Source: Methanothrix sp. (lineage in GTDB: Archaea > Halobacteriota > Methanosarcinia > Methanotrichales > Methanotrichaceae). Taken from it: a stretch of 15,313 nucleotides of DNA. How positions within the stretch are numbered: position 1 is the first letter of the stretch; every line of letters starts with the position of its first letter. Shown in pieces: positions 6,668-13,053 of this stretch. The stretch spans positions 1 through 15,313 of the forward strand of contig JAAZNX010000040.1 of assembly GCA_012798025.1 (NCBI GenBank), in the 5' to 3' direction. The translations under genes and the position numbers were made by a program. A model generated the notes under the pieces. The model did not search any database. It was not told the origin of the DNA and worked only from the letters and a program-made list of their open reading frames with translations.

Positions 6668-6698
6668 TCCCCGCCAATTCGTTGGCGTGAGTAGTCAC
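6666..6698 (+). mobile_element. IS200/IS605-type right-end relic, plus-strand orientation
   Basis: AATCCCCGCCAATTCGTTGG continues to GCG and then TGAGTAGTCAC. It holds a perfect 6-bp hairpin with a TTCG loop (6672-6687) and ends in GTCAC at 6694-6698. The layout AATCCCC, hairpin, GAG and GTCAC is that of TnpB-element right ends and of the 3' end of their guide RNA. It lacks the full G-run after the hairpin, so it is degenerate. Confidence 0.5.
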
Positions 6699-6741
6699 GT
6701 GAACTCCTCCTGCGGCCTGAAGACCGGGGATTCCCGCTTCG
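6699..6741 (-). mobile_element. IS200/IS605-type right-end relic, minus-strand orientation
   Basis: Read on the minus strand it begins CGAAGCGGGAATCCCCGGTC, continues TTCAGGCCGCAGGAGGAG and ends TTCAC at 6699-6703. This closely follows the familiar GAAGCGGGAATCCCC, hairpin, GGAGGA, GTTCAC end of archaeal IS1341/TnpB elements. A TAG about 6 nt before the GAAGCGGG motif is where a tnpB would stop, but no tnpB remains upstream; the beta-CASP nuclease gene lies there. The right arm of the hairpin is degenerate. Confidence 0.55.
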
Positions 6742-6783
6742 CCTTCTACGCTATCGCAAATTCATGCATGACTTTGCCGGAAG

Positions 6784-6798
6784 TTTAATCTTAAATAA
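6784..6798 (+). promoter_or_regulatory. TATA-like element giving a leaderless start for the beta-CASP gene
   Basis: TTTAATCTTAAATAA contains a box-A-like element whose centre lies 22-29 nt before the ATG at 6817. At archaeal spacing, transcription would start at or next to the ATG. This fits the absence of a ribosome binding site there (the bases before the ATG are GTGACCT). Confidence 0.45.
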
Positions 6799-6816
6799 AG
6801 GCGCTAATTGTGACCT

Positions 6817-8190
6817 ATGAGGCTGGGGTTCTATGGAGCGGCTGGTGGCGTTACGGGCTCTCACACAGTAATTGACCTGGAAGGTTTTAGAATCGGCGTC
6901 GATGCAGGGCTTTTTCAGGGGAGCGAAATGGGTCAGAACAAAGCAGGCTTTGGGCATGATCCACGTTCCCTCAATGCTCTATTACTTACACACGCCCACG
7001 TCGATCACAGCGGCCGTATACCTCAATTGGTCAAAGAAGGCTTCTCAGGGCCGGTTTTATCAACTTCAGCCACATTGGACCTTTGCGAAGTTATGCTCAA
7101 GGACTCTGCCCATCTAATGCAAGAAGCATCAGATCATGAAAGCCGCCACAGGGATCAGAAACACAATCGATCAACCTCTCCGTTATACACGGAAAAGGAC
7201 GTTGTGCAGGCGCTAAGACAATTCAAAACTCTCGATTACGGCAAAGAAAATTCCGTTGGAGATCTCTCTGTAAAATTTAAGGACGCAGGGCACATTTTGG
7301 GTTCAGCAATAATCGAGCTATACTTCGGCAAAAAGAAGCTGGTCTTCAGCGGAGATCTGGGTCGGCCTGGTTCGCCATTTCTTCGTGATCCAGAAAAGGT
7401 GGATGAGGCAGATTGGCTGGTGCTCGAATCGACCTACGGAGACAAGGATCATGGAAATATCGCTGAACGCAAAGAGAAGCTGTTGGCAATTATTCTTGAG
7501 ACGCTGGAGAGTGGCGGAAATGTCATAATTCCATCTTTTGCTATCGGTAGAACGCAAGAGATATTATACGAGCTGAATTTCTATGCTGAAAGGGGCAAAT
7601 TGAAAGATGTAAAGTGTTTCGTAGATAGTCCGATGGCGGTCTCAGCGACGGAAATCTATAGCCGACATCCAGAGTGTTTCGATGAGGAAACTCTTGGCTT
7701 ACTGAGAAGTGGAGACAGCCCACTAGAGTTTCCGGGAATACGGTACACGAGATCGAGAGATGAATCTAAGGCTATAAATGATCTTAGAGAGCCCCATATA
7801 GTAATCTCAGCTGGTGGTATGTGTACAGGTGGCAGAGTTCTGCATCATTTAGTCCAGAATATTGAGCGCAAGAATTGCACCTTGCTGTTTGTAGGTTATC
7901 AGGCAGAGGGAACTTTGGGAAGAAGGCTACTTGATGGAGCAAGATCCATCAAAATAATGGACAAGCAACTGGATGTTCGAGCGAAGGTAAAATCACTGGA
8001 TGCTTTCTCGGCTCATGCCGGTCGAGGCGAGATTCTGGAATGGCTTCGTGCATTTGAAAAATTTCCAGCCCAGATATTCCTGAATCATGGCGAGCTCAAT
8101 GCCACTCACGCGCTTGCTGAGGCGATAAGAAGCGAATTTGATTCTGAGGTTATCATTCCCAAAGCCGGTCAGAGGTTTACGCTTCAATGA
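6817..8190 (+). CDS. Beta-CASP metallo-beta-lactamase ribonuclease (aCPSF2-like)
   Basis: This 457-residue cytosolic zinc-dependent RNase of the CPSF73/Ysh1-like group acts as an endo- and/or 5'-3' exoribonuclease in RNA processing and decay. The metal-binding motifs are complete: HAHVDH at 59-64, H159 in DAGHILGS, D180 in FSGDLGRP, and the terminal NHGE (H424). The beta-CASP insert shows motif A ESTYGD (204-209), FAIGRTQEILYEL, SPMAVSATEIYS, GGMCTGGRVLHH with the motif B histidine at 343 or 344, and SAH (motif C, H400). No N-terminal KH domains are present, which separates it from aCPSF1 and suggests aCPSF2. An in-frame stop at 6811-6813 fixes 6817 as the first ATG. The promoter lies close to IS remains. 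Confidence 0.93.
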   Translation: MRLGFYGAAGGVTGSHTVIDLEGFRIGVDAGLFQGSEMGQNKAGFGHDPRSLNALLLTHAHVDHSGRIPQLVKEGFSGPVLSTSATLDLCEVMLKDSAHLMQEASDHESRHRDQKHNRSTSPLYTEKDVVQALRQFKTLDYGKENSVGDLSVKFKDAGHILGSAIIELYFGKKKLVFSGDLGRPGSPFLRDPEKVDEADWLVLESTYGDKDHGNIAERKEKLLAIILETLESGGNVIIPSFAIGRTQEILYELNFYAERGKLKDVKCFVDSPMAVSATEIYSRHPECFDEETLGLLRSGDSPLEFPGIRYTRSRDESKAINDLREPHIVISAGGMCTGGRVLHHLVQNIERKNCTLLFVGYQAEGTLGRRLLDGARSIKIMDKQLDVRAKVKSLDAFSAHAGRGEILEWLRAFEKFPAQIFLNHGELNATHALAEAIRSEFDSEVIIPKAGQRFTLQ

Positions 8191-8202
8191 GAAGGGCGAC
8201 AG

Positions 8203-8216
8203 GATCAATATTGATC
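8203..8216. promoter_or_regulatory. 14-bp perfect palindrome GATCAATATTGATC
   Basis: This perfect palindrome sits 13 nt after the beta-CASP stop and directly before a TATATG sequence. It could be an operator for the surface-protein gene or a processing/termination signal of the upstream gene. Its length makes chance occurrence uncommon but not excluded in an AT-rich gap. Confidence 0.35.
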
Positions 8217-8249
8217 TTATATGAAAGATATAGTTTTATCCTTAACGAT

Positions 8250-8276
8250 GCAGTTGTTGAACAACGCAGTTGTTGA
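8250..8276. repeat. Paired GCAGTTGTTGA direct repeats forming a GTTGTT-N-AACAAC palindrome
   Basis: GCAGTTGTTGA occurs at 8250-8260 and again at 8266-8276, a 16-bp period. The first copy with its flank forms GTTGTTGAACAAC (8253-8265), an inverted repeat with 6-bp arms, and the second copy supplies a further half-site. The location, about 30-50 bp upstream of the likely TATA box at 8299-8306, suits a transcription factor site. Confidence 0.4.
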
Positions 8277-8298
8277 TATAGGAGAAACTTTAGCTCCT

Positions 8299-8308
8299 CA
8301 ATATAAAT
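8299..8308 (+). promoter_or_regulatory. TATA-box-like element of the surface-protein gene
   Basis: The sequence CAATATAAATTG, centred near 8304, would place a transcript start near 8330, just before the GGAGGT site (8333-8338) and 17 nt before the chosen ATG. This promoter position also argues against translation from the upstream ATG at 8221. Confidence 0.45.
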
Positions 8309-8346
8309 TGCAAAAGCCAAAGAGCATACATCGGAGGTCAGATAGG

Positions 8347-9321
8347 ATGAATAAATTCATGATGTCGATTATCCTCATCATCTCTTTGATGTGGAATGTC
8401 TTTGCATTGGATGTAGAAAATGGTGTGGAGATGCGACCTGGAGAGGCCACTGCAGAAAAGCTGTTTAACTGGGGAATCGGTCAGCCATGGGTGGGCGGCA
8501 ATCCACCGTCCACAAGCACGTCTTATTACACTTATTCTCAATATTACTCCGTTGATAAAGGATCTTCTACCAAAAAACATATCGAAGCTCCGAAGAAGCA
8601 TGAGATAACGGACGAGATTCCCGCCACCGTCTACTTCAGCTATCAAATGCAAGCTATGCCCTACACGCAATATAAAACCTACTCCACATATCTAGGAGGA
8701 AACTCGCTGTGGATACAAGGTAGCACGAGCTGGACGCAGTATGCCCAAGTTCCACAAGGATCAAGTCTGTCTCTGTTGGCAACCTCTTTATCTGGAGGCA
8801 ACGGATACCTATACGAGATAAATCCAAGCGGAATGCTATCCAAAAATAGCTATTATTTCTTCCCGGGAAGCAGCCAGATAGGCTTCTATGCTGATACAAT
8901 TGGGCAGCATATACTGCTATTCATCATCAATGGTCAGGTAAGCAATTCAGTAGTGATAGATGTGGTCGCCTATTCGCCGCCTTATCAATATCCAACTCTG
9001 GTTCCAGCGATTCAGTCATATCCACAGGGGACAATTCTGCCAACCGATTCAACTCCAACTACAACCACTGGTGATTCCACTGCCATAATAGTCTCTCAAG
9101 GCATGAGAGGATATCAAGTATTTTTAGACGGAAATTACATAGGGACGGAGGGAGCTGGTGGGGATCCTCTAGATGGAAGGTTCACCTTCAGAGTCGCTGG
9201 CAACCAGAACCACGAAGTCAGGGTGTATGATGGTCGGTTCAACTACCCAAAGACCATGTTCTTTGAAAGAGGTGGCACTAAGATAATCAATGTCGAGCCA
9301 GGAACGGCAGTCTACATTTAA
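8347..9321 (+). CDS. Secreted Tyr/Ser/Thr-rich surface protein
   Basis: The open frame begins at 8221, but the gene almost certainly starts at the ATG at 8347: GGAGGT lies 8 nt upstream and a signal peptide follows at once (MNKFMMSIILIISLMWNVFA, cleaved near residue 20). The mature protein of about 304 residues is rich in Y, S, T and Q (TSYYTYSQYYS, QYKTYSTYLGG). It seems to have a beta-rich domain (about 115-215), a Pro/Thr linker with TDSTPTTTTGD, and a C-terminal beta domain (about 245-324). The latter, with GYQVFLDGNYIGTEG and HEVRVYDGRF, recalls PEGA-type surface domains. No cell-wall anchor or enzymatic motif is visible. I do not recognise a characterised family; an extracellular structural or adhesive role is inferred. 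Confidence 0.82.
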   Translation: MNKFMMSIILIISLMWNVFALDVENGVEMRPGEATAEKLFNWGIGQPWVGGNPPSTSTSYYTYSQYYSVDKGSSTKKHIEAPKKHEITDEIPATVYFSYQMQAMPYTQYKTYSTYLGGNSLWIQGSTSWTQYAQVPQGSSLSLLATSLSGGNGYLYEINPSGMLSKNSYYFFPGSSQIGFYADTIGQHILLFIINGQVSNSVVIDVVAYSPPYQYPTLVPAIQSYPQGTILPTDSTPTTTTGDSTAIIVSQGMRGYQVFLDGNYIGTEGAGGDPLDGRFTFRVAGNQNHEVRVYDGRFNYPKTMFFERGGTKIINVEPGTAVYI

Positions 9322-9354
9322 TGCCTTTCCCGGCATCACGTTTTCTTTCTTGCT
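9322..9354. terminator. Short T-rich convergent intergenic segment
   Basis: The 33 bp between the converging surface-protein and ABC permease genes carry CGTTTTCTTTCTTGC on the plus strand. This T-rich tract could terminate the surface-protein transcript. No hairpin stands out. Confidence 0.3.
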
Positions 9355-10128
9355 TCACTTCACCTCAGTGTTCTCAAAAAGATATGCTCCCAGGAACAGC
9401 ATAGCACTGCAATAGACCGTAAGGACTGCGAGGTCCAGCGCTGGTGAAAAGGCGCTTGTGCCGATCAGGCTGTATCTCAAGCCATCAACGCCATAGGTTA
9501 GGGGATTAAGATAAGCCAGGTCCTTCACAACTCCAGGGAATCTATCCAGAGGAAAGAGGGCCCCTGATAGGAAGAACAACGGGAAGATGAGGAAATTCAT
9601 GATCAGGCTAAAGCCAGACATGTCCTCCATCTTTGAGGCAAAGGCGAGGCCAAGACCGATGAAAGTGGCAGCTATTAGGATCATGAAGACCAGTGACATC
9701 AAGAACCCTTGAATGCTTGGCATCGCCATTCCCAGAAATATCCCTGATATTAGTATTATCACTGCCTGCAAAATTCCGGTGGTCAAGCCGCCAGCCGTGC
9801 GCCCCAGGACTATGGCGATTCTGCTAACCGGGGCCACCATTATCTCTTTTAAGAATCCGAACTCCCTGTCCCAGAGGACGGATAGGCCTGCGAAAGTGGC
9901 AGAGAAGAGCAAGGTCATGCCGATTATCCCTGGAGTCAGAAAACTGACGTAGGCCAAGCCTTGTGGAATCCCAGGAAGGCTTGCGCCATTACCAAACCCG
10001 ACTCCCAGGAACGCCAGGAAGAAGAAGGGCGATGCTATCGACCCGAAGAGGCGGCTCTTCAGCCGAAAGAAACGCAGCATCTCTCGAAGCCAGATGCTGT
10101 AGATGGCGTAAAGATCCTGCTTCATCAT
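9355..10128 (-). CDS. ABC-2 type exporter permease (DrrB-like), system 2
   Basis: This 257-residue membrane protein is the transmembrane partner of the ATPase at 10125-11174. It has about six hydrophobic segments with the family pattern YVSFLTPGIIGMTLLFSATF, then LWDREFGFLKEIMVAPVSR, and YLNPLTYGVDGLRYSLIG near the end. The frame is open to 10266, but the start is placed at the ATG at 10126-10128. That ATG overlaps the ATPase stop as ATGA, and GAGG lies about 5 nt upstream in ATGAGGCATGG. The ABC-2 signature strongly resembles that of system 1, yet the two permeases differ in most positions, so they are paralogues rather than a recent duplication. The substrate is unknown; the neighbourhood includes a small cationic peptide gene. 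Confidence 0.88.
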   Translation of the reverse strand: MMKQDLYAIYSIWLREMLRFFRLKSRLFGSIASPFFFLAFLGVGFGNGASLPGIPQGLAYVSFLTPGIIGMTLLFSATFAGLSVLWDREFGFLKEIMVAPVSRIAIVLGRTAGGLTTGILQAVIILISGIFLGMAMPSIQGFLMSLVFMILIAATFIGLGLAFASKMEDMSGFSLIMNFLIFPLFFLSGALFPLDRFPGVVKDLAYLNPLTYGVDGLRYSLIGTSAFSPALDLAVLTVYCSAMLFLGAYLFENTEVK

Positions 10129-11174
10129 CCATGCCTCATGTGCATCCTGGCTACCATCGAGTTGGCCGAGCCGACTGTTTCTTTGATTTTCCTTCCGGTG
10201 TACTTTAGAAAAACGTCCTCTAAAGTTGGCTCGTGAAGTCCCACTGAGGTTATTTTCGCGCAGCATCTGTTGGCGTGCTGCATGACCTCAGGAATCCTGG
10301 ACTGGGCACGGTCCACCATCAGTTCGATATTACCATTGTGGGCGATGATGGACTTTATCCAGGATATAGGCCTCAAAGATTGCATGAGCGCTTCGGCACC
10401 GCTCTGAACATCCAGGCTTATGGTATCAGACCCGATCTCATCTTTGAGATTTTCGGGAGTATCCAGGGCGACGATCTTGCCGTTATCGATGATGGCAACA
10501 CGGTCGCATAGACTGTCTGCTTCCTCCATGTAGTGCGTGGTAAGGATGATGGTGACACCCTTCTCTTCATTCATATTGCGTATGTACTGCCAGATGTGAC
10601 GCCTGGTTTGGGCATCCAAACCAAGCGTAGGTTCATCCAGGAATAGCACATGTGGGTAGTGCATCAAACCCCGGGCGATCTCCAGCCGGCGCTGCATTCC
10701 ACCTGAATAATCTTCCAATTTTTCATCGGCTTTTTCAACAAGGTCTACCAGTTCCAGGACCTCTTCCATCCTTTTCTTTCGCAATTCGCCGTCCATTCCG
10801 TACATCCTGCCGTGAAAGTCCAGGTTCTCCCGGCCCGTAAGCATGCCATCAACAGCCGGGTCCTGGAAGACGACCCCGATGGAGGATCGTACCAGGTTTC
10901 TCTCCTTGACCACGTCGTGGCCCCACACCCTGGCTTCGCCTTCTGTAGGTGTGAGCATGGTGGTAAGCATCTTGATGATGGTGCTCTTGCCGGCTCCATT
11001 GGCTCCAAGTAGGCCGAAGAGCTCGCCTTTCTTTATATTCAGACTAATCTGATTTACTGCAGTAATATTGCCGAACCTTTTTGTCAGTCCATGAATGGAG
11101 ATCGCCGCATCGTTCCCATCAAGAGCTGGCTGCGCCACGTTCCCTTGCTCGACTGCACCGGTAATTTCCGTCAC
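10125..11174 (-). CDS. ABC transporter ATP-binding protein (DrrA-like), system 2
   Basis: The ATPase has Walker A GANGAGKST, Q-loop VVFQDPAVD, signature YSGGMQRRLEIARG, Walker B VLFLDEPTLGLD, H-loop THYMEEAD and a DrrA-type C-terminal part ending in EPTLEDVFLKYTG. The start is uncertain because no ATG lies upstream of the domain. The frame opens at a TTG (11252), and GTG codons occur at 11207, 11174 and 11138. I chose 11174 because a TATA-like TTTATATG at 11225-11232 would start transcription near 11202. The GTG at 11138 has AAGGG close upstream and would also leave the whole domain. The stop overlaps the permease start as ATGA, so the two are coupled. All catalytic residues are intact. Confidence 0.85.
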   Translation of the reverse strand: MTEITGAVEQGNVAQPALDGNDAAISIHGLTKRFGNITAVNQISLNIKKGELFGLLGANGAGKSTIIKMLTTMLTPTEGEARVWGHDVVKERNLVRSSIGVVFQDPAVDGMLTGRENLDFHGRMYGMDGELRKKRMEEVLELVDLVEKADEKLEDYSGGMQRRLEIARGLMHYPHVLFLDEPTLGLDAQTRRHIWQYIRNMNEEKGVTIILTTHYMEEADSLCDRVAIIDNGKIVALDTPENLKDEIGSDTISLDVQSGAEALMQSLRPISWIKSIIAHNGNIELMVDRAQSRIPEVMQHANRCCAKITSVGLHEPTLEDVFLKYTGRKIKETVGSANSMVARMHMRHG

Positions 11175-11224
11175 CTTCTCAAATCTGCAAAACGAATCTG
11201 CAATCACTGATTTCTGGCGCCCTT

Positions 11225-11232
11225 CATATAAA
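11225..11232 (-). promoter_or_regulatory. TATA-box-like element for ABC system 2
   Basis: Read on the minus strand it is TTTATATG, a near-consensus box A. The expected transcript start lies near 11202, downstream of the TTG at 11252, so that start would be excluded if this promoter is used. An alternative box, CATATAATAAC at 11286-11296, overlaps the plus-strand promoter of the small peptide gene. Confidence 0.4.
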
Positions 11233-11330
11233 CCCAACGGAAAGAGCCGCAAAGCTATATCAACAAAATATTTGGATTTGGCAAAGTTATTATATGTTGA
11301 TGGTTAATACTTCTTTGGGTGAAAGAGGCA

Positions 11331-11432
11331 ATGTTCAAATTCATAAAGAAGTTCATAAAGGCGGTTTGTATAGCAGCAATTCTCTCGGCCTTGGTAAAAA
11401 GGTTTCAACGCTATCACCATAGCAAGAAATGA
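11331..11432 (+). CDS. 33-residue cationic amphipathic peptide
   Basis: An ATG at 11331 opens a 33-codon frame ending in TGA at 11430-11432. GGTGA at 11318-11322 lies 8 nt upstream, with an extra GAGG at 11325-11328. The product begins MFKFIKKFIKAVCIAAILSA and ends LVKRFQRYHHSKK. It has nine Lys/Arg, two His and no acidic residue, so the net charge is about +9 around a short hydrophobic core (about residues 11-22) with a single Cys13. That is the profile of a membrane-active peptide or a tiny single-span membrane protein. It diverges from ABC exporter system 2 and converges on the 82-residue membrane protein with one base between stops. No known family is recognised. Confidence 0.5.
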   Translation: MFKFIKKFIKAVCIAAILSALVKRFQRYHHSKK

Positions 11433-11433
11433 T

Positions 11434-11682
11434 TCAGCCATTTTTTACTGCCACGAACATCATCCATAACCCCACTACTATTGTAATTCCGAAGAGCACA
11501 ATGCCTTGGAGCTCGAAACCTTTGGGCAACTCGTTCAGGACAACTGCTCCCATGATAACGCTGCCGGCACCTATGCATAGCACCCCCATCCTAGCCGAAA
11601 AGACATAGGTAAGGAAGCCCAGAGCGATGAGGGCCGCTGCCAGAAGCAGCGGAAGGGAGGACAGCGGGATAGATATAATCAT
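11434..11682 (-). CDS. Small membrane protein, 82 residues, about three membrane spans
   Basis: The protein is almost wholly hydrophobic: MIISIPLSSLPLLLAAALIA leads into a first span, followed by VLCIGAGSVIMGAVVL and IVLFGITIVVGLWMMFVAV, with a short polar loop NELPKGFELQG between spans two and three. The ATG at 11680-11682 is preceded by AGGA about 9 nt upstream. No family is recognised. Its stop codon is one base from that of the converging 33-residue peptide gene, so the two transcripts must overlap at their 3' ends unless termination is very sharp. A partner or protective role towards the peptide is possible but speculative. Confidence 0.65.
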   Translation of the reverse strand: MIISIPLSSLPLLLAAALIALGFLTYVFSARMGVLCIGAGSVIMGAVVLNELPKGFELQGIVLFGITIVVGLWMMFVAVKNG

Positions 11683-11735
11683 AAAGTTGTTCCTGCTACT
11701 GTGTACTTATAGCTTATTGATTTATCGTTATTGGT

Positions 11736-11761
11736 CAAGGGGTAGAAATATTTACCCCTTG
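11736..11761. promoter_or_regulatory. 9-bp inverted repeat around the TATA-like element of the TPR gene
   Basis: CAAGGGGTA (11736-11744) and TACCCCTTG (11753-11761) are perfect inverted repeats flanking GAAATATT. The AT-rich centre plus its flank (AAATATTTA) is the best TATA candidate for the TPR gene, lying about 28 nt before its ATG, so the gene is probably leaderless. A dimeric regulator bound here would block TBP, suggesting an operator. Confidence 0.5.
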
Positions 11762-11778
11762 GTAAAAGATGTGCGGCC

Positions 11779-12456
11779 ATGAAGCATGCGATTACAATTA
11801 TTATGGCTCTTGCATCTGTATGCATTATGCTGGCGTCGGCGGATTATACCGCAGAGTACTGGTCTGGCCAGGCTGATCAGTTCTTCCTAAATGGAAGCTA
11901 CGAAGAAGCAGCGGCCAGCTATGACAAAGCTCTGGAACTGGATCCCAGCAACATCGTATTTTGGAATAACAAAGGGTCTGCCCTTGTCAATTTGGGAAGG
12001 TTCGAGGATGCAATCGCCTGTTTTGACAAAGCACTTGTGATCAATTCCACAAATGTCCAGAGCCTGAACCTGAAAGCTCTAGTGCTCTCGCAGGGTCTGG
12101 GGAGATACGCTGAGGCCATTGCAATCCTTGACAAGGCCTTGCAGATCGATCCAATGTCTTTTGATGTCTTGACAACAAAAGGCATGGCTCTGGCCAATGA
12201 CGGCAAGCTAGATGAAGCCCTTGTTTGTTTCGAAAAGGTCACCAAGATAAACCCGCTGGACCCCAAGGGATGGAACAATAAAGGAGTTGTCTTGCGAGAT
12301 ATGGGCAGATATGAGGAATCAATTACCTGCTTCAATAAAGCCATTGAGTTGAACCCATCCTACGAAGTTGCAATGCAAAACAGAGAGTATGCGCTCCAGG
12401 ACATCAATCGGAACTCCGACGAGAATTCCGTTCACTCAATGTCGCACATATTGTGA
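11779..12456 (+). CDS. Secreted tetratricopeptide repeat protein
   Basis: This 225-residue protein has a signal peptide (MKHAITIIMALASVCIMLAS, cleavage likely after ASA at 19-21) followed by about five tandem 34-residue TPR units at roughly 24-57, 58-91, 92-126, 127-160 and 161-194. Consensus positions are clear, for example GSYEEAAASYDKALELDPSN and GRYEESITCFNKAIELNPSY. The last 30 residues are polar. TPR arrays are protein-binding scaffolds; exported forms are numerous in methanogens, and partners are not predictable from sequence. No ribosome binding site precedes the ATG, which agrees with a leaderless transcript from the TATA-like element inside the upstream inverted repeat. A T6 tract at 12471-12476 may terminate it. 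Confidence 0.9.
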   Translation: MKHAITIIMALASVCIMLASADYTAEYWSGQADQFFLNGSYEEAAASYDKALELDPSNIVFWNNKGSALVNLGRFEDAIACFDKALVINSTNVQSLNLKALVLSQGLGRYAEAIAILDKALQIDPMSFDVLTTKGMALANDGKLDEALVCFEKVTKINPLDPKGWNNKGVVLRDMGRYEESITCFNKAIELNPSYEVAMQNREYALQDINRNSDENSVHSMSHIL

Positions 12457-12534
12457 GATGTCCAGAATAATTTTTTGGCAGGCAACAACTTAAAATGCAA
12501 GTACGACGATCACCGATAAGGAGGTGGTTGTAAA

Positions 12535-12996
12535 GTGAAGGTAAGGCAGATCTGTCTTGTGATTATAATTTTGGCCACAATATACTTCGGGCTTGCAGAG
12601 ATGCCCCTGGGCTTTACTGCTGCTATGAATAAAGACGGCCAAAGGGATACGCTTTTCGTCAGAAACTATGAAACTGGCGCGTCTATGACAGAATTGTATA
12701 CCGATGCTGAGAAGTTGAACAGGAACACGCTTGTCACCACTAGATCATATGGAGACTCTCCTGACAGCGCAGCCTCTGGGGGCAGCCTGGAGGCCAGCAT
12801 AAAATCTCAGGTTATAGGCAAAGCGCATATCGCATGGCAGTCCGTCACCCCCGGCACCACCGTCAATGGTCGTCATCCGCTCATTGGTCGAAGCGTCGAG
12901 GACCTCACTGGCGTGTTCTCAATCGAGAAGTTCATCGAGCTGTGGTCTGGCAGCCAGCCTGGAGAGATAAGCGTAGATTGGTTGCCGTGCTCGTAA
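12535..12996 (+). CDS. Small secreted protein of unknown function
   Basis: This 153-residue protein starts at a GTG (12535-12537). The start is fixed by a very strong AAGGAGGTGG ribosome binding site ending 7 nt upstream and by the signal peptide that follows (MKVRQICLVIIILATIYFGL, cleaved near residue 21). The mature part of about 130 residues has no recognised domain. Visible segments are RNYETGASMTELYTDAEKLN, a Ser/Gly-rich stretch with GDSPDSAASGGS, and GRHPLIGRSVEDLTGVFSIE leading to the end. A single Cys is second from the C-terminus. Its own TATA-like TTAAAATG lies near 12490-12497. It precedes the MFS gene by 57 nt on the same strand and might share its transcript. Confidence 0.8.
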   Translation: MKVRQICLVIIILATIYFGLAEMPLGFTAAMNKDGQRDTLFVRNYETGASMTELYTDAEKLNRNTLVTTRSYGDSPDSAASGGSLEASIKSQVIGKAHIAWQSVTPGTTVNGRHPLIGRSVEDLTGVFSIEKFIELWSGSQPGEISVDWLPCS

Positions 12997-13053
12997 ACGG
13001 CCATCCCTTACACGCTGGCCAATTCGAGGCCCTGGGAACTGGGCCAATGCGAG

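Noticed and set aside
8221..8346. N-terminal extension of the surface protein from the ATG at 8221
   Set aside because: The strong GGAGGT, TATA position and signal peptide all support the ATG at 8347; the extension would bury the signal peptide.
316..11174. The two DrrAB-like exporters as a recent duplication
   Set aside because: They share family motifs and gene order, but the proteins differ at most positions, so they are old paralogues or separate acquisitions.
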